Notes: a model not told the origin generated them from the sequence alone. A DNA stretch of 64,000 nt from JAXMEQ01 sp046348225 (GCA_046348225.1 JAXMEQ010000004.1:62001-126000), one strand, 5' to 3'. Counted from the first letter of the stretch, positions 43,809-54,700 are shown. Numbers and translations: made by a program.

Positions 43809-45179
43809 CTACTGCGGCGGTTCGCGGAATTCGACGTAGGCGCGGCCGCGCACTTCCTGGGCCCAGCTGGAATAGGCCTCGTCGAGCTTTTTCTCGCGCA
43901 CCAGGTTGCGGGCAATCTCGCGCTGCTCGCGCTGGCTCAGCGTCGCCTGGCGCCGCTCCATCAGCTGGATCAGGTGCACGCCAAAGCGTGACACCAGCGG
44001 CTCCGAAATCTGGCCCGGCTGCAGGTCACTGAGCACGTCCTCGAACTCCGGCACGAACAGGCCCGGGTTGGCCCATCCCAGGTCGCCGCCATTGCGCGCA
44101 CTCGCGTCCTGCGAGTTCTCCCGCGCCAGCTGGGCAAAGTCGGCGGTGCCGGCCAGGATGCGCTTGCGGAAGTCGGCCAGCCGCTCGCGCGCGGCCGACT
44201 CGCTGAGCTGCGGCCCGGGACGCAGCAGGATATGGCGCGCCCGGCTCTGGGTCACGCTCACGCCCGGCATGCCGGCCTGGCGCTTTTCCACGACCTTGAG
44301 GATGTGAAACCCGGCGCCCGAGCGCACCACGCCGCTGATGCCGCCTTCCGGCAGGGACAGGGTGGCGTTGATGAACAGCTGCGGGTAGCGGTCTGCGGGG
44401 CGCAGGCCCATCTGCCCGCCGGACGCTGCAGCACCGGGCGCGTCGGAGTACTCGCGCACCAGCCGGGCAAAGTCTTCCCCGGCGCGGGCACGCTCCAGCG
44501 CCCGCTGCGCACGCGCCTGCAACGCCATGACCTGCGCTTCGTTGGCGCCTTCAGGCACCGGCACCAGGATCTGCGCCAGGTTGAGCTCGAGCGTGGCCAG
44601 GTCATTGCTGCCCTGCTGCTCCTGGATGAACTGGTCCACCTCCAGATCATTGACCCGGACGCGGGGCTCGACCTCGCGGTCGCGCAGCCGGGTCAGCAGC
44701 AGCTGGTTGCGCAGCTCGTCGCGGAACTGGGTGACCGACAGGCCGTCGGCCTGCAGCCGGCGGCGCAGCTCGGCCACATCGATCTGGTTCTGGCGGGCCA
44801 CGTTCTGCTCGGCCATGTCCACCGTGGCGTCATCCACCCTGACGCCGGTTTCGCGTGCCAGCTGGAGTTGCGCCTTCTCGCCGATCAGGCGCTCCAGCAC
44901 CTGGCGGGCCAGCAGGTCACGCGGTGGCAGGGCCCCGCCCTGCTGCGCCAGCTGCTGCTCCACGCGGACCATGCGGGCGCGGACTTCGTTGTTGGTGATC
45001 GGCTCGGAATTGACCACCGCCACGATGTAGTCGGCCTGGCGCGGGCCTGAAGGCGGTGCCGGCTGGTTGGCACGGCTGGCGCCGATGCTGGGCGACACGC
45101 GCAGGCCCTGGGCCTGGCTCGCCATGCTGGTGAAGGCGGCCATGAGGGCCAGCGTCAGGGCGGGAACGCGGTGGTTCAT
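43809..45179 (-). CDS. surA: Periplasmic chaperone/peptidyl-prolyl isomerase SurA
   Basis: 456 residues. Signal peptide ending ASQAQG; N-terminal chaperone domain (YIVAVVNSEPITNNEVRARM); parvulin domain 1 (about 190-290, from LAQILVPVPEGA); parvulin domain 2 (ARHILLRPGPQLSESAARER to GVHLIQLMERR). Delivers outer-membrane proteins, including LptD encoded 8 bp upstream. Complete length for Betaproteobacteria. Confidence 0.95.
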   Translation of the reverse strand: MNHRVPALTLALMAAFTSMASQAQGLRVSPSIGASRANQPAPPSGPRQADYIVAVVNSEPITNNEVRARMVRVEQQLAQQGGALPPRDLLARQVLERLIGEKAQLQLARETGVRVDDATVDMAEQNVARQNQIDVAELRRRLQADGLSVTQFRDELRNQLLLTRLRDREVEPRVRVNDLEVDQFIQEQQGSNDLATLELNLAQILVPVPEGANEAQVMALQARAQRALERARAGEDFARLVREYSDAPGAAASGGQMGLRPADRYPQLFINATLSLPEGGISGVVRSGAGFHILKVVEKRQAGMPGVSVTQSRARHILLRPGPQLSESAARERLADFRKRILAGTADFAQLARENSQDASARNGGDLGWANPGLFVPEFEDVLSDLQPGQISEPLVSRFGVHLIQLMERRQATLSQREQREIARNLVREKKLDEAYSSWAQEVRGRAYVEFREPPQ

Positions 45180-45187
45180 GATCTTCT

Positions 45188-47521
45188 CTAGTCGTAATTG
45201 CTGAAGCGGCTGGGCGTGGTGGTCTTCTCGCGCAGGTACTGGTAACGGGGGATATTGTCCTTCAGCGTCTGCAGTGCATTCGAGCCCAGCCGGGTGAAGC
45301 CCACGAACTCCAGCTGGAACAGGATACGCTTGTTGGACGACGAGGTGCTGCTTTGCAGCCGCTCCACCACCACGCGGCCCAGCCAGCAGCCCGCGTCGTA
45401 CTCGAACCCGACCACGGAGTCCACCAGCTTGCGGTCCTGCAGGCTGTAGTTCAGCCGGCCCACGCTGTACCAGCGGCCTTCTCCGCTGGCGGCGCTGTGG
45501 TCGCCGATCGGCCATTGCCAGCCCATGTCGATCTGCTCGCTCAGTCCGCGTTGCAGGCGGTAGGCGGCGCTGACGACCTTGTAGTTGCCCGGGCTGTAGC
45601 GCCCGCCAATGGTCGAGCGGATCGAGCGCCGGGTCTTGGGGTTGTATTGCACGGTGGAGTCAAAGCTCCACTTCGGGTCCCAGTTGATGCTGGCGCCCAG
45701 CAGCACATCGCTCAGCCGCTCGCTCACCGGCGCTCCCCCGGGCAGGGTGACCAGCTGGTCCTTGAAGCGCAGGCGCTGCGCGATGCCGAAGCGCGCCGCC
45801 TCGGCGCCGGTGGCCGGGTCCAGCAAGCGGGTGGTGGCCCCCAGCGTCAGCAGGTTGTTGTCCGAGATGCGGTCGTGACCGCCAAAGGCGTTCTCGGTGT
45901 AGATCGTCGCAAAGTTGAAGTCGTTGGCACCGGAGTCGTAGTTGGGCAGGGCGCTCTGGTCGCGGTAGGGGGTATGCACATAAAAGGCGCGCGGCTCCAG
46001 CGTCTGGCGAAAGCTGCGGCCAAAGTAGCTGGCGTCCCGCTCGAACACCAGCCCGCTGTCCACACTGAAAGTCGGCAGGGTCCGGCGCGCCGACGTGGCG
46101 CCGTTGGTCAAAGGCGCGTCGAACTGGTAGCTGGTGGTGTGCAGCTGCAACCTGGGCGTGATGAACCAGCCCGGCGCCTGCCAGGGGCGGCTGATCTGGG
46201 CCAGCGTGTAGCTGCGCTTGGCGTTGGGCTGGCCGGTGAGCCCGCGCACCGACTGGAATTGCGTGTAGTCCGCTTCCACGTAGGCGTCAAAACCGCCGGC
46301 CAGGTTGTTGCGCGTGTAGCGGCCCACCAGCTGCGGCGCACGGTCGTAGGGCGGCACGATGGGCGAGGCCACGTCCTGCAGCGTCTGCCACTTCAGCGAA
46401 CGCGCCGTGGCCGAGAAGTTGCCCAGGCCCCACGACACCTGGGCGTCATTGGCCAGCAGGCGCTGTGTGAGCGAGCCGGTGGCACGCGAAAAGTCGCGCC
46501 AGTAGTTGTCATCGCTCACGCGGTTGAGGTTCAGGCTCAGGCCCAGCGGGCCGATCAGGTTGTTGCGGACCAGGCCTTCATGCTGCAGCGCATAACCCCA
46601 GCGTGCGCGGTCGCGCAGCGTGTCGGTAGGCATGTAGTTGGCGCGCAGCTTGCCGTTGTAGTCGTTCTCGAGGTAGCGGAACTCGCCGCCCAGGTCGATC
46701 CCGCGCTTGCTCATGAGCGCGGGAAAGAAGGTCGCGTCGCGGTTGGGTGCAATGTTCCAGTAGTACGGCACGGTGAGCTCGACGCCGTTCAGGCTGTCCA
46801 GCCCGATGGTGGGCGGCAGGAAGCCCGACTTGCGCTTGTCCGACAGCGGGAAGCTGATCGAGGGGATCGGCAGCACCGGCACACCCATGAAGCTCAGCGC
46901 CGCGCCCTCGGCCTGGCCGGTTTCTTCCTCGCTGTCGATGCGGATGCTGGCGGCGTTCAGGATCCACGCCGGCAGCCAGCTCGGACCGGGCTGGCGCTGG
47001 CAGGTGGTATAGCTCGCGTTGCGGATGATGGTGCGCCGGTCATCAATGAAGTCCACCCGCTCCGCTTCGCCATATGCGTTGTTGCGCAGGAAGCGGTAGT
47101 TCGGGGAGTTGAAGAACCCCTCGAAGGCGTCCACCTTGAGCTGCAGCTCCGGGCCTTCGTAGGTATTGCCGGCGCGGTTGATCAGCACATTGCCCCGCGC
47201 CTTGGCCAGGTCGTCCGGCTGGTAGTACTCGAGCCGGTCGGCCCGGATCACCGTGTCGCCGCGGCGCAGCTCGGCGTGGCCGTCGATCACGGTCTCCAGG
47301 TCGGTCCGGCCCGAGATGCGGTCGCCCGAGACATGGGTGGGCAGTTCGCGCCGCACCGCTTCGGGAATGTCCTCGCGCAGCGCCTGGCTGGGCTTGAGGC
47401 GCAGCACGGGCTCGTCCTGCAACACCTGCGCGCGTGCCAGCGGCTGGTGCAGCAGGGCGCAGGCCACGAGGGCCACCGGCGTCAGGACGAAGCGGGGACG
47501 GGCTGGGGAGCGGGACGGCAT
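45188..47521 (-). CDS. lptD: LPS-assembly outer-membrane protein LptD
   Basis: 777 residues. Signal peptide ending LARAQ; N-terminal OstA-like jellyroll (VIRADRLEYYQPDDLAKARG, then EAERVDFIDDR); beta-barrel from about 200 with many aromatic-ended strands. Only two Cys are obvious (YTTCQRQ and YDAGCWLG), fewer than the four of E. coli. Forms the LPS translocon with LptE. Only 18 bp separate its ATG from that of divergent amgK. Confidence 0.95.
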   Translation of the reverse strand: MPSRSPARPRFVLTPVALVACALLHQPLARAQVLQDEPVLRLKPSQALREDIPEAVRRELPTHVSGDRISGRTDLETVIDGHAELRRGDTVIRADRLEYYQPDDLAKARGNVLINRAGNTYEGPELQLKVDAFEGFFNSPNYRFLRNNAYGEAERVDFIDDRRTIIRNASYTTCQRQPGPSWLPAWILNAASIRIDSEEETGQAEGAALSFMGVPVLPIPSISFPLSDKRKSGFLPPTIGLDSLNGVELTVPYYWNIAPNRDATFFPALMSKRGIDLGGEFRYLENDYNGKLRANYMPTDTLRDRARWGYALQHEGLVRNNLIGPLGLSLNLNRVSDDNYWRDFSRATGSLTQRLLANDAQVSWGLGNFSATARSLKWQTLQDVASPIVPPYDRAPQLVGRYTRNNLAGGFDAYVEADYTQFQSVRGLTGQPNAKRSYTLAQISRPWQAPGWFITPRLQLHTTSYQFDAPLTNGATSARRTLPTFSVDSGLVFERDASYFGRSFRQTLEPRAFYVHTPYRDQSALPNYDSGANDFNFATIYTENAFGGHDRISDNNLLTLGATTRLLDPATGAEAARFGIAQRLRFKDQLVTLPGGAPVSERLSDVLLGASINWDPKWSFDSTVQYNPKTRRSIRSTIGGRYSPGNYKVVSAAYRLQRGLSEQIDMGWQWPIGDHSAASGEGRWYSVGRLNYSLQDRKLVDSVVGFEYDAGCWLGRVVVERLQSSTSSSNKRILFQLEFVGFTRLGSNALQTLKDNIPRYQYLREKTTTPSRFSNYD

Positions 47522-47528
47522 TTGTAGA

Positions 47529-47541
47529 ATGGATTATCCAT
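47529..47541. promoter_or_regulatory. Perfect palindrome over the amgK start
   Basis: ATGGAT-T-ATCCAT; its last two bases are the first two of the amgK ATG, and it fills most of the 18-bp lptD-amgK spacer. Confidence 0.4.
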
Positions 47542-48660
47542 GAGCGCCCCTGCGACACCCTCTTCATCCCGCCTTGCCGAAGCCGCCGCCGTGGCCTGGG
47601 CCGACCCCGATCGCGAAGCGGCGTTCCACCACTGGCTGCAAGGCGTGGGCGAGGCCCACGGACTGGCGCCCGCCACCTTGCGTCCGGCGTCGGCCGACGC
47701 CAGCTTCCGCCGCTACCTGCGCATTGACGGGGCCACTGCAGCTGCGGCGCGCGCCCCTGCCAGCTTCATCATCATGGACGCGCCACCCGACAAGGAAGAC
47801 TGCAAGCCCTTTGTGGCGGTGGCGGCGCTGATGGCCGACGCTGGCCTGCTGGTGCCACGCGTGCTGGCCTGGGACGAAGCCATGGGCTTCATGCTGCTGG
47901 ACGACCTGGGTGCGCACACCATGATCGAGCGGGTGGACGCCGCCGACCCGGCCGCCAACCTGCCGCTGTACCAGCGCGCCGGCCCTGGTGGCCTGGCAGC
48001 GCCTCGCGCCCGGGTGTGCTGCCGCCGTACGACGAGGCCCCCGCGTCGCCAGCGAGCTGGCGTACGCTGCTCGACTGGTACCTGACCCGCCACAAGGGCG
48101 TGACGCTGACCGACGCGCAGCGCACGACACTGGACCAGCAGCGCCTGGTCGTGCAGCACAACCTGGCCGCGCCGGCGGTTTATGTGCACCGCGACTTCAT
48201 GCCGCGCAACCTGATGATGTTCTACGCCGACGCGCCTGGGCGTGCTGGACTTCCAGGACGGTGCGGTGTACGGCCCCATCACCTACGACATCGCCAGCCT
48301 GATGCGCGACGCCTTCCTGAGCTGGACGAGGAATTCGTGCTCGACGTGACCATCCGCTACTGTAGCGCCCGCAAGGCCGGGCCGCCGGTGGGCGACGTCA
48401 CCCTCGGCGAGTTCTACCGCGCGGTGGAATGGATGGCCTGCAGCGCCACCTGAAAGTGGCCGGTATCTTCGCCTGCCTCACGCTGCGCGACGGCAAACCG
48501 AAGTACCTGGCCGACGCGCCGCGCTTCATCCAGTACATCCGTACCACCACCAGCCGCTACCGCGAGCTGGCAGCGTTGCTGCGGCTGGTGGACGCGATCG
48601 AAGGGCATGTACGCCACCGGCTTCTGGTCGGCCGCGTTTGAAAGCCAAAATGGCCTGTAG
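47540..48660 (+). pseudogene. amgK: N-acetylmuramate/N-acetylglucosamine kinase AmgK, frame-broken in this sequence
   Basis: The first ~145 codons read cleanly as an aminoglycoside-phosphotransferase-fold kinase (SADASFRRYLRIDG, ASFIIMDAPPDKED). After YQRA near 47975 the frame shifts. VVQHNLAAPAVYVHRDFMPRN (catalytic HRDFMPRNLM) is in another frame from about 48016, LDFQDGAVYGPITYDIASLM in a third, and VAGIFACLTLRDGKPKYLAD in the next. The TAG at 48660 lies inside a dispersed repeat. With MurU (27778) it would recycle MurNAc. At least four breaks; likely sequence errors rather than decay. Confidence 0.75.
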
Positions 48661-48700
48661 CCCGCGCCAACATTGCGCAAGGTGCTATTGATTTCATAGC
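48644..48700 (+). repeat. Dispersed palindromic repeat, copy 5
   Basis: AGCCAAAATGGCCTGTAGCC to GCTATTGATTTCATAGC; gives the amgK stop codon and ends exactly at the rsmE ATG. Confidence 0.8.
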
Positions 48701-49436
48701 ATGCTGCGCTTTCACCGCCCCTTGCCCCTGGCCCCGGGCGACAGCATCGCGCTGCCGCCCAATGCGGCGCGCCACGCGCAGGTGCTGCGGCTGCAGCCCG
48801 GCGCCGCCGTGACGCTGTTCAACGGCGAGGGCGGCGAGTTCGCCAGACGCCACCGTGCAGTGATGGGCCGCAGCAGCGTGCAGGTGCAGGTGGGCGCTCA
48901 CCATGCGCTGGAGCGGGAAGCCACACGCAAAAGCGTGCACCTGGTGGTGGGCATGCCCGCCAACGAGCGCATGGACTGGCTGGTGGAAAAGGCCACCGAA
49001 CTCGGCGTGGCCAGCGTCCAGCCGGGTGCTGGCCGAACGCAGCGTGCTAAAGCTCAAAGGCGAGCGCGCCGACAAAAAGCGCGCACTGGCAGGGCATTGC
49101 GATTGCCGCGTGCGAGCAGTGTGGCCGCACCGCGTGCCCCAGGGTACGAAGCCGTGGCCCTGCTGGCCTGGCTGGCGTCCGGTCGGGTTGAGCCTGTCGG
49201 AGCCAGCCTGCGGCTACGCTGTCCCTGGGCACCCATGCCCAGCCCCTTTCGCAGGCCGTTGCTGGCACCGGCCCTGCCTACCTCAAGTGCTGTCCGGAAG
49301 CCCCGAAGGCGGCCTGAGCCTGGTGGAAGAACAGGCCGCGCTGGCGGCAGGCTTCGTGGCTGTGAACCTCGGCCCTCGTGTTTTACGGGCAGAGACGGCG
49401 CCGCTGGCGGTGCTGGCGGCCCTTACACTGGCTTGA
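48701..49436 (+). pseudogene. rsmE: 16S rRNA (uracil1498-N3)-methyltransferase RsmE, frame-broken
   Basis: N-terminal PUA-like part LRFHRPLPLAPGDSIALPPN and RHAQVLRLQPGAAVTLFNG, then VHLVVGMPANERMDWLVEKA with TELGVASVQP. The frame is lost near 49020 and regained in a different frame: LSLVEEQAALAAGFVAVNLG, then RVLRAETAPLAVLAALTLA, the SAM-knot end. The missing middle can be read across frames. Stop overlaps the next ATG by one base. Confidence 0.75.
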
Positions 49437-50604
49437 TGAAACCGCAACCTGGTACTGCTGGCCTCAGCCAGGGCCTGTTCCTCACCAACAACGTCACCTT
49501 CATTGCCATCAACGGCTTTGTCGGCCTGTCGCTGGCACCCATGGGCTGGATGGCCACGCTGCCGGTGATGGGCTATGTGGTGGGCGGCGCGCTGTCCACC
49601 GGGCATGGTGCGCGCAGCCAGTCACGCTGGACGTGTATTCGTTCCAGCTCGGGCTGGTGGTGGCGTTCCTGTCGGCATTGCTGTGCGCCTATGCTGCCTT
49701 CAGCCGGACCTCTCTGGCTGCTGTGTGCTGCCACCTTGGTGGCCGCTACTACAACGCCAATGCCGGCCTGCTGTACTGGCCTTGCGGCGGCCGAGGTGGC
49801 GGGCCGACCGCGCAGGAGAAAGCCGTGTCGCTGGCATGGCTGGCGGACTGCTGGGCGCGATTGCCGGCCTAACCTGGCCGCCTGACGCGCAACCCTTTCC
49901 CGTGCCGTTCGCAGGCGCCTACATCGCAATGGCCGGCGTGGCGCTGCTGGGCATGCTGGCGCTGGCCTTCATCACGTTCCCGCTGGTGCCGCTTCAAAAA
50001 GGTTGGGCAGCAGGGCCGGCCACTCGCAGATCATGAAGCAGCCGGTGTTCATCGTCGCCGCCGCCACCGGCGCCCTGGAGCTTGGCGTGATGAACCTGCT
50101 GATGGCCGCCACGCCGCCGATCGCCATGCAGCAATGCGGGCTGCCGTTTTCCGACGCCGCGCTGGTGCTGGAATGGCATGTGATCGGCATGTTCGTGCGC
50201 CCGGCTTTACCGGTAACCTCATCAAGCGCTTTGGCACCCTGCCAGTCATGGGGGTGGGCATCGCGGTTGTACCTGCTGCATCGCCATCGCGCTGTCGGGT
50301 GTGGACCCGTACCAGTTCCTGATTGCGCTGTTCTGCCAAGTGGGCTGGAACTTCTATTTTCACCGGCAGCACCACCCTGTCGTCGACCGCCTACAGGCCC
50401 GAGGAAAAAGACCGCGCCCAGGGCGCGCCGAACTTCTTCGTGTTTGCCACGCTGGCGCTGATGCTCGCTGGCCTTCGGCGTACTGGTCACGACCCAGGGC
50501 TGGACGCGTCGCTGAACCAGCTTCGCTATTGCCGGTGCTGGCCACGGCGCTGGCGCTGTTGTGGTCAAGGTGCTCCACCGCCGTCGCGCCCAGAATCCGG
50601 TTAG
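49436..50604 (+). pseudogene. MFS transporter, frame-broken
   Basis: Starts LSQGLFLTNNVTFIAINGFV, then GWMATLPVMGYVVGGALSTG; later segments in other frames are AFAGAYIAM-type helices (GAYIAMAGVALLGMLALAFI), KQPVFIVAAATGALELGVMN, STTLSSTAYRPEEKDRAQGA and a final ALALLW helix. About twelve helices in total. The transported compound is unknown. At least six frame changes. Confidence 0.65.
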
Positions 50605-50623
50605 CAACTGAAAGGACGTTGAT

Positions 50624-51036
50624 ATGGGACTGCTTGATTCGGTGATGGGCGCGGTGATGGGCCAGGTGCAGCAGCGAAGGCGGCATCGGCGCAGTGCTGG
50701 GCCAGTTGCTGGCCAACGACGGCGAGGGCGGGGCCTGCGCGGTCTGGTGGAGAAGTTCAACGAGGCCGACCTGGCGAGGTGGTGGGTTCCTGGATCGGCA
50801 AGGGGTGAGAACCTGCCGGTTAGCGCCGACCAGCTGAAAGAAGTGTTGGGCAGCGACATGCTGGGGCAAACTGGCGGGCCAGCTGGGCGTATCCGACCAG
50901 GCCTCAGGGCCAGCCTCTCGCCGAGCTTGCTGCCCGGCCTGGTGGACAAGCTCACGCCGTAGGCGTGGCGCCTGAAAACGGTATCGGCGATGCCGGCGAG
51001 CTGCTCGGCATGCTGGGCAATCTGCTACAAAAATAG
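50624..51036 (+). pseudogene. YidB-like (DUF937) protein, frame-broken
   Basis: MGLLDSVMGAVMGQVQQ, then across frames IGAVLGQLLANDG, GLRGLVEKFNEADL, ENLPVSADQLKEVLGSDMLG, LLPGLVDKLTP and GELLGMLGNLLQK. The total of 413 bp is not a multiple of three. The stop TAG lies inside a dispersed repeat. Confidence 0.65.
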
Positions 51037-51080
51037 TAGCTCCTGCGCAGCATCGGCGCGGGTTGCGGCCTGATTTGGCT
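51024..51080 (-). repeat. Dispersed palindromic repeat, copy 6
   Basis: Plus strand GCTACAAAAATAGTAGC to GCGGCCTGATTTGGC; contains the stop of the YidB-like gene and lies 12 bp from the stop of the convergent hydrolase. Confidence 0.75.
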
Positions 51081-51092
51081 TGTAGCCCGGCC

Positions 51093-51933
51093 TCAAAGGG
51101 GCGGGAACTTCTGCACCAGCCAGTGCTTGAGCAGGGCGAACACCGGCGCCCGGTCCAGCTCGTTGAACAGCTCGTGGTAGTGCGCGCCGAAGCAGGACGT
51201 CACCACATCTGCGGCGCCGCCGCGGCAACGCGCGTGCGCCGGCCGGGTTGACCAGCTTGTCGGCACCGGCGTACATCAGCAGCGTGGGCACCGTCCAGTG
51301 CGGCGCACGGCCACGGTGGCTGGCCACCGTCGGCAATGAACTTCGCCAGCCGGCCCGAGATGCGGTCACCGCGCACCGCCGGGTCGCGCTGGTAAGCCTC
51401 GACCACTGCTGGGTCGCGAATGAAGCTGGCGTCCAGCCCGTTGCCCAGGGTGAGGTTGGGCGCCACACGCGGCACCACGGCCAGCAGCAGCTTTTGCACC
51501 AGGTTGATTTCCTGGATCGAGTGCTGGCGATGGCCAGCACCAGCGCGTCCACCGGCCGGCGCTTCAGCGCCACAAAATGCCCTGCCACCAGCCCGCCCAT
51601 GCTGTGGCCGAGCAGGACCAGCGGCTTGCCGTCGGGCAAGCGCAGACGGGTCGCGTCCACCACATCGGCCAGGTCTTCCAGCAGCCGGTCGTCGTCTGGC
51701 AGCGCGCCACGCACGCCGCCCGATTCGCCATGGCCATACTGGTCATACCCGCGCACCGCGAAGCCCCAGGCATTGAGGAACTGCGCCACGTGGTCGTAGC
51801 GACCCACATGCTCGCCCAGGTTGTGCACGATGACGACCGCGCCGCATCGGCTGGTCGTCGTCCAGCGGCCATTCCTGCAGGGCCAGTTGTCGCCGTCGCT
51901 CGCCGTGAAGGTGGAAAGCGTGGAGTCGTTCAT
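51093..51933 (-). pseudogene. Alpha/beta hydrolase (monoacylglycerol-lipase-like), frame-broken
   Basis: GAVVIVHNLGEHVGRYDHVA, then FAVRGYDQYGHGESGGVRGA and VLLGHSMGGLVAGHFVAL, with the nucleophile Ser in GHSMGG. The middle (QKLLLAVVPRVAPNLTLGNG) and the PTLLMYAGADKLVNPAGA (catalytic Asp) segment are in other frames. The stop at 51093 follows LLKHWLVQKFPPL in a third frame. Probably a lysophospholipase/lipase of lipid turnover. Confidence 0.72.
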
Positions 51934-51943
51934 GTTCAACAGA

Positions 51944-53408
51944 TCAGGCCGGCAGCGACGCCATCACCTGGGCCACGGCGGCCGTGAGCTTCCTTGGCAT
52001 AGGGCACGTGCAGGAACTCGTTGGGGCCATGCGCTGCTCTTGGGCCCAGCACGCCGCAGGTGACCATCATCTGCGCTCGGGGGAAGCTCTGGCTCAGCAT
52101 GTTCATGAGCGGAATGGTGCCGCCCTGGCCGATGTAGCCCACGTTGACGTTAAAGTGCGCCTGGCTGGCGGCGTTCAGCGCCTGCTCGAACCAGGGCGCG
52201 GTGTCGGGCGCGTTCCAGCCGGTGGCGCCACCGTTGCTTTCGAACGTGACCCTGGCCTGGTAGGGCGCGTCTTCCAGCAGGGCCTTCCATTTCGGCCACG
52301 GCGCTGGCCGCGTCCACCAGCGGCGGCAGGCGCAGGCTGAGCTTGAAGGCGGTGTAGGGGCGCAGCACGTTGCCGGCGTCCTTGAGTGCTGGAAGCTCGG
52401 CGCCGGTCACGCTGAGCGTCGGCGTCCAGGTGCGGTTGAGCAGGGCCTGCACCGGGTCGGTGGTGGTGGTGGGCAGCGCGAAGGTGGTGGAGCTGCCGCA
52501 GTCGTAGTGGGCCCACGGAAAGCGCTTGTACACCTCGTCACCCAGGATGGCGGCGGTGGCCTGGGCCTGGGGCCAGCCGCTCGGCCGGCACTTCGCAGTG
52601 AAAGCTGGCAGGCAGCAGGCGGCCGGTCTTGCCGTCTTCCAGCCGGTCGAGCACCTGCCGCACGATGCGGAAGCTGCTGGGCACCAGGCCCGAGGCGTCG
52701 CCCGAATGCACGCCCTCGGTCAGCACCTCCACCTTGGCGTGCCGCTGGCCATGCCGCGCAGTTGGTGGTCAGCTGCTGGAACAGCGCCGGCGCCGCTGTC
52801 CAGGCAGATCACCAGCGCCACCTCGCCCAGCTGCGGGCGCAAGGCGTCGATGTAGGGCAGCAGGTCGTAGCCGCCCGGATTCCTCGCAGGTTTCCACGCC
52901 CACGATGCGCGGGTGCGCCACCTTCTGCGCCTTCAGGGCCTGCACGGCGGCGATGCTGGCGTACACCGCGTAGCCGTCGTCGGCGCCGCTGCGGCCGTAG
53001 AGCTTGCCGTCTTCGTACTGGGCGTCCAGGGGCCGAGGTCGTTGCGCCAGCCGGTGAACTCGGGCTGCTTGTCCAGATGGCCGCACATCAGCACGGTCTG
53101 GGCCGACTTCGGCCTTGGTGGCGGGAATGTCAAAGAACAGCACGGGGTGCGGCCGGGCAGGCGCACGATTTCGAGCTTGAGGCCTTCGACCTTCTGCGCC
53201 TCGACCCACTGCGCGGCATTGCGCAGCACGGTCTCGATGTAGCCGTTGGTCGCCCAGTCCTTGTCGAACCCGGGCGACTTGGCCGGGATCTGGATGTAGT
53301 CGGTCAGCTGCCGGACGTGGATGTCGCTGTCCCACTGGCGGGTGGCGTGGTCCAGGGCGGCGGCGGCGTCGAGCGTGCCACTGGGCATTTCTCGCAGGGT
53401 GCGTTCAT
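51944..53408 (-). pseudogene. M20-family metallopeptidase, frame-broken
   Basis: Pieces in order: HVRQLTDYIQIPAKSPGFDK; TVLMCGHLDKQPEFTGWRND (first metal His); YGRSGADDGYAVYASIAAVQ (bridging Asp); IVGVETCEESG (Glu pair); EGVHSGDASGLVPSSFRIVR; VYKRFPWAHYDCGSSTTFAL; GYIGQGGTIPLMNMLSQSFP; C-terminal LTAAVAQVMASLPA. Di-zinc carboxypeptidase/dipeptidase. Start is ATG at 53408 or, in another frame, 53388. At least six frame changes. Confidence 0.75.
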
Positions 53409-53659
53409 GGGGTTCCTGAATGGATCAGCAGGGAAGCCCGCAACTCTACGCCGCCCGCGCTCGCACGCCAGAGCCAGTAATTACTAACCTGCCCCTTCAG
53501 GCGGCGCCAGCGGCCAAGCCCCGGGCCTCGCAACCCCGACTGGCCAGGGGCACACGCTTCCGGGTAGGCAACAACCCCAGCTTTCCCCGGGGAAATGCAC
53601 TGCGCGCTGTCCGGACAGGTTCTGTTACAAAGCCGGCTTCTTTCCATAGAGGGCTCTCC

Positions 53660-54700
53660 ATGACCGTGCCTGCGACCGTGCCTCCATTCCCTGCAACCTG
53701 TGTGGTGCACCCACGTCACGGTGCTGTCCCGCTTGCCGCAGCGGCCAGCCGCTGCGCAGCGTGGCCTGCGAAGGCTGTGGCCCGGTGTGGTCGGACCCGC
53801 GGCCGCACGAAGCACGCTGGCTCTACGAAAACGATTACCGGCTGGCCTACAAGCAGGCCCTTTATTGGTGCCGAAGACGTGCTGCGCGCCGGCGAAATAC
53901 CTGTCGACTGGCCAGACCGCCTGGCTGACGTCGGCCAGCGTCCGACGTGGCGCGGCGGTGGCGGCGAATATCATCCGCTTCCTGGAAACCCTGGCCCGCC
54001 GCGGGCAGGTGGAACCCCAACAGGCGCGCCGGCTATGCCGAGGCGCAGTACGGGCTGGGCTGGCCATCACCCGGGGCTTCATTGGCGACGCCGCTGCCCG
54101 AGGGCGGTTTTGACCTCATCACCAGCTGGCATGTGCTGGAGCACACCGAAGACCTGGGTGCAGTGTTGCGCCAGCTGCGCAACGCCTTGCGCCCCGGTGG
54201 CACGCTGCGGTGGAGGTGCTGAACGTCGAGGCCACCTGCCAGTCACCGCGCAGCAGCTTCCACGAGGCGCACCCGCGTACACCTTCAACACCGCGACGCT
54301 GCAGCACCTGGCGGCCAAACGGGGCCTGCGCCCAGCATTGCCAGCCGTCAGACGACGGCGGCAACCTCACCGGCTGTGTTCACCGCCATGCCGCAGCCAG
54401 TGCCACTGGCCAGCCTGCAGCTGCCGGGCAACCATGCGCGCGTGAGCACCATCGTGCGCGGCCATACACCACTGTCGCATGCATCTTCGGCCCACCCGTG
54501 GCGACGGCGGCAGGTGCCGCCTGCGCGCGCAGTGCAGGAGCAGTTCACGCTGCGCAGGGCGCGCCGACGGCCGCGCGTTGCTCGACGCGCTTCCTCAATA
54601 CCGCCGGGCGCCGCGGCGCCGCAGGCAACGGCGCCGACGGTGCGCCGGCGCTGGCCCTGGGTGGTCGTCGCCTACGCACACACGATGGAAGAGCTTGCTG
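53660..54700 (+). pseudogene. Class I SAM-dependent methyltransferase with N-terminal Zn-ribbon-like segment, frame-broken
   Basis: Near the start, two cysteine pairs and CEGCGPVWSDPRP can be read across frames, then YENDYRLAYKQA, FDLITSWHVLEHTEDLGAVL with RQLRNALRPGG (the clearest SAM-MTase piece), and VEVLNVEATCQSPRSSFHEA with TFNTATLQHLAAKRGL. The C-terminal part (VPLASLQLPGNHARVSTIVR, then WPWVVVAYAHTMEELA) is less certain. The 3' end is not defined. The 250 bp before it (53409-53659) hold nothing recognisable. Confidence 0.6.

Noticed and set aside
45353..47527. A 724-codon open frame opposite lptD
   Set aside because: Antisense shadow of a well-supported outer-membrane protein gene.
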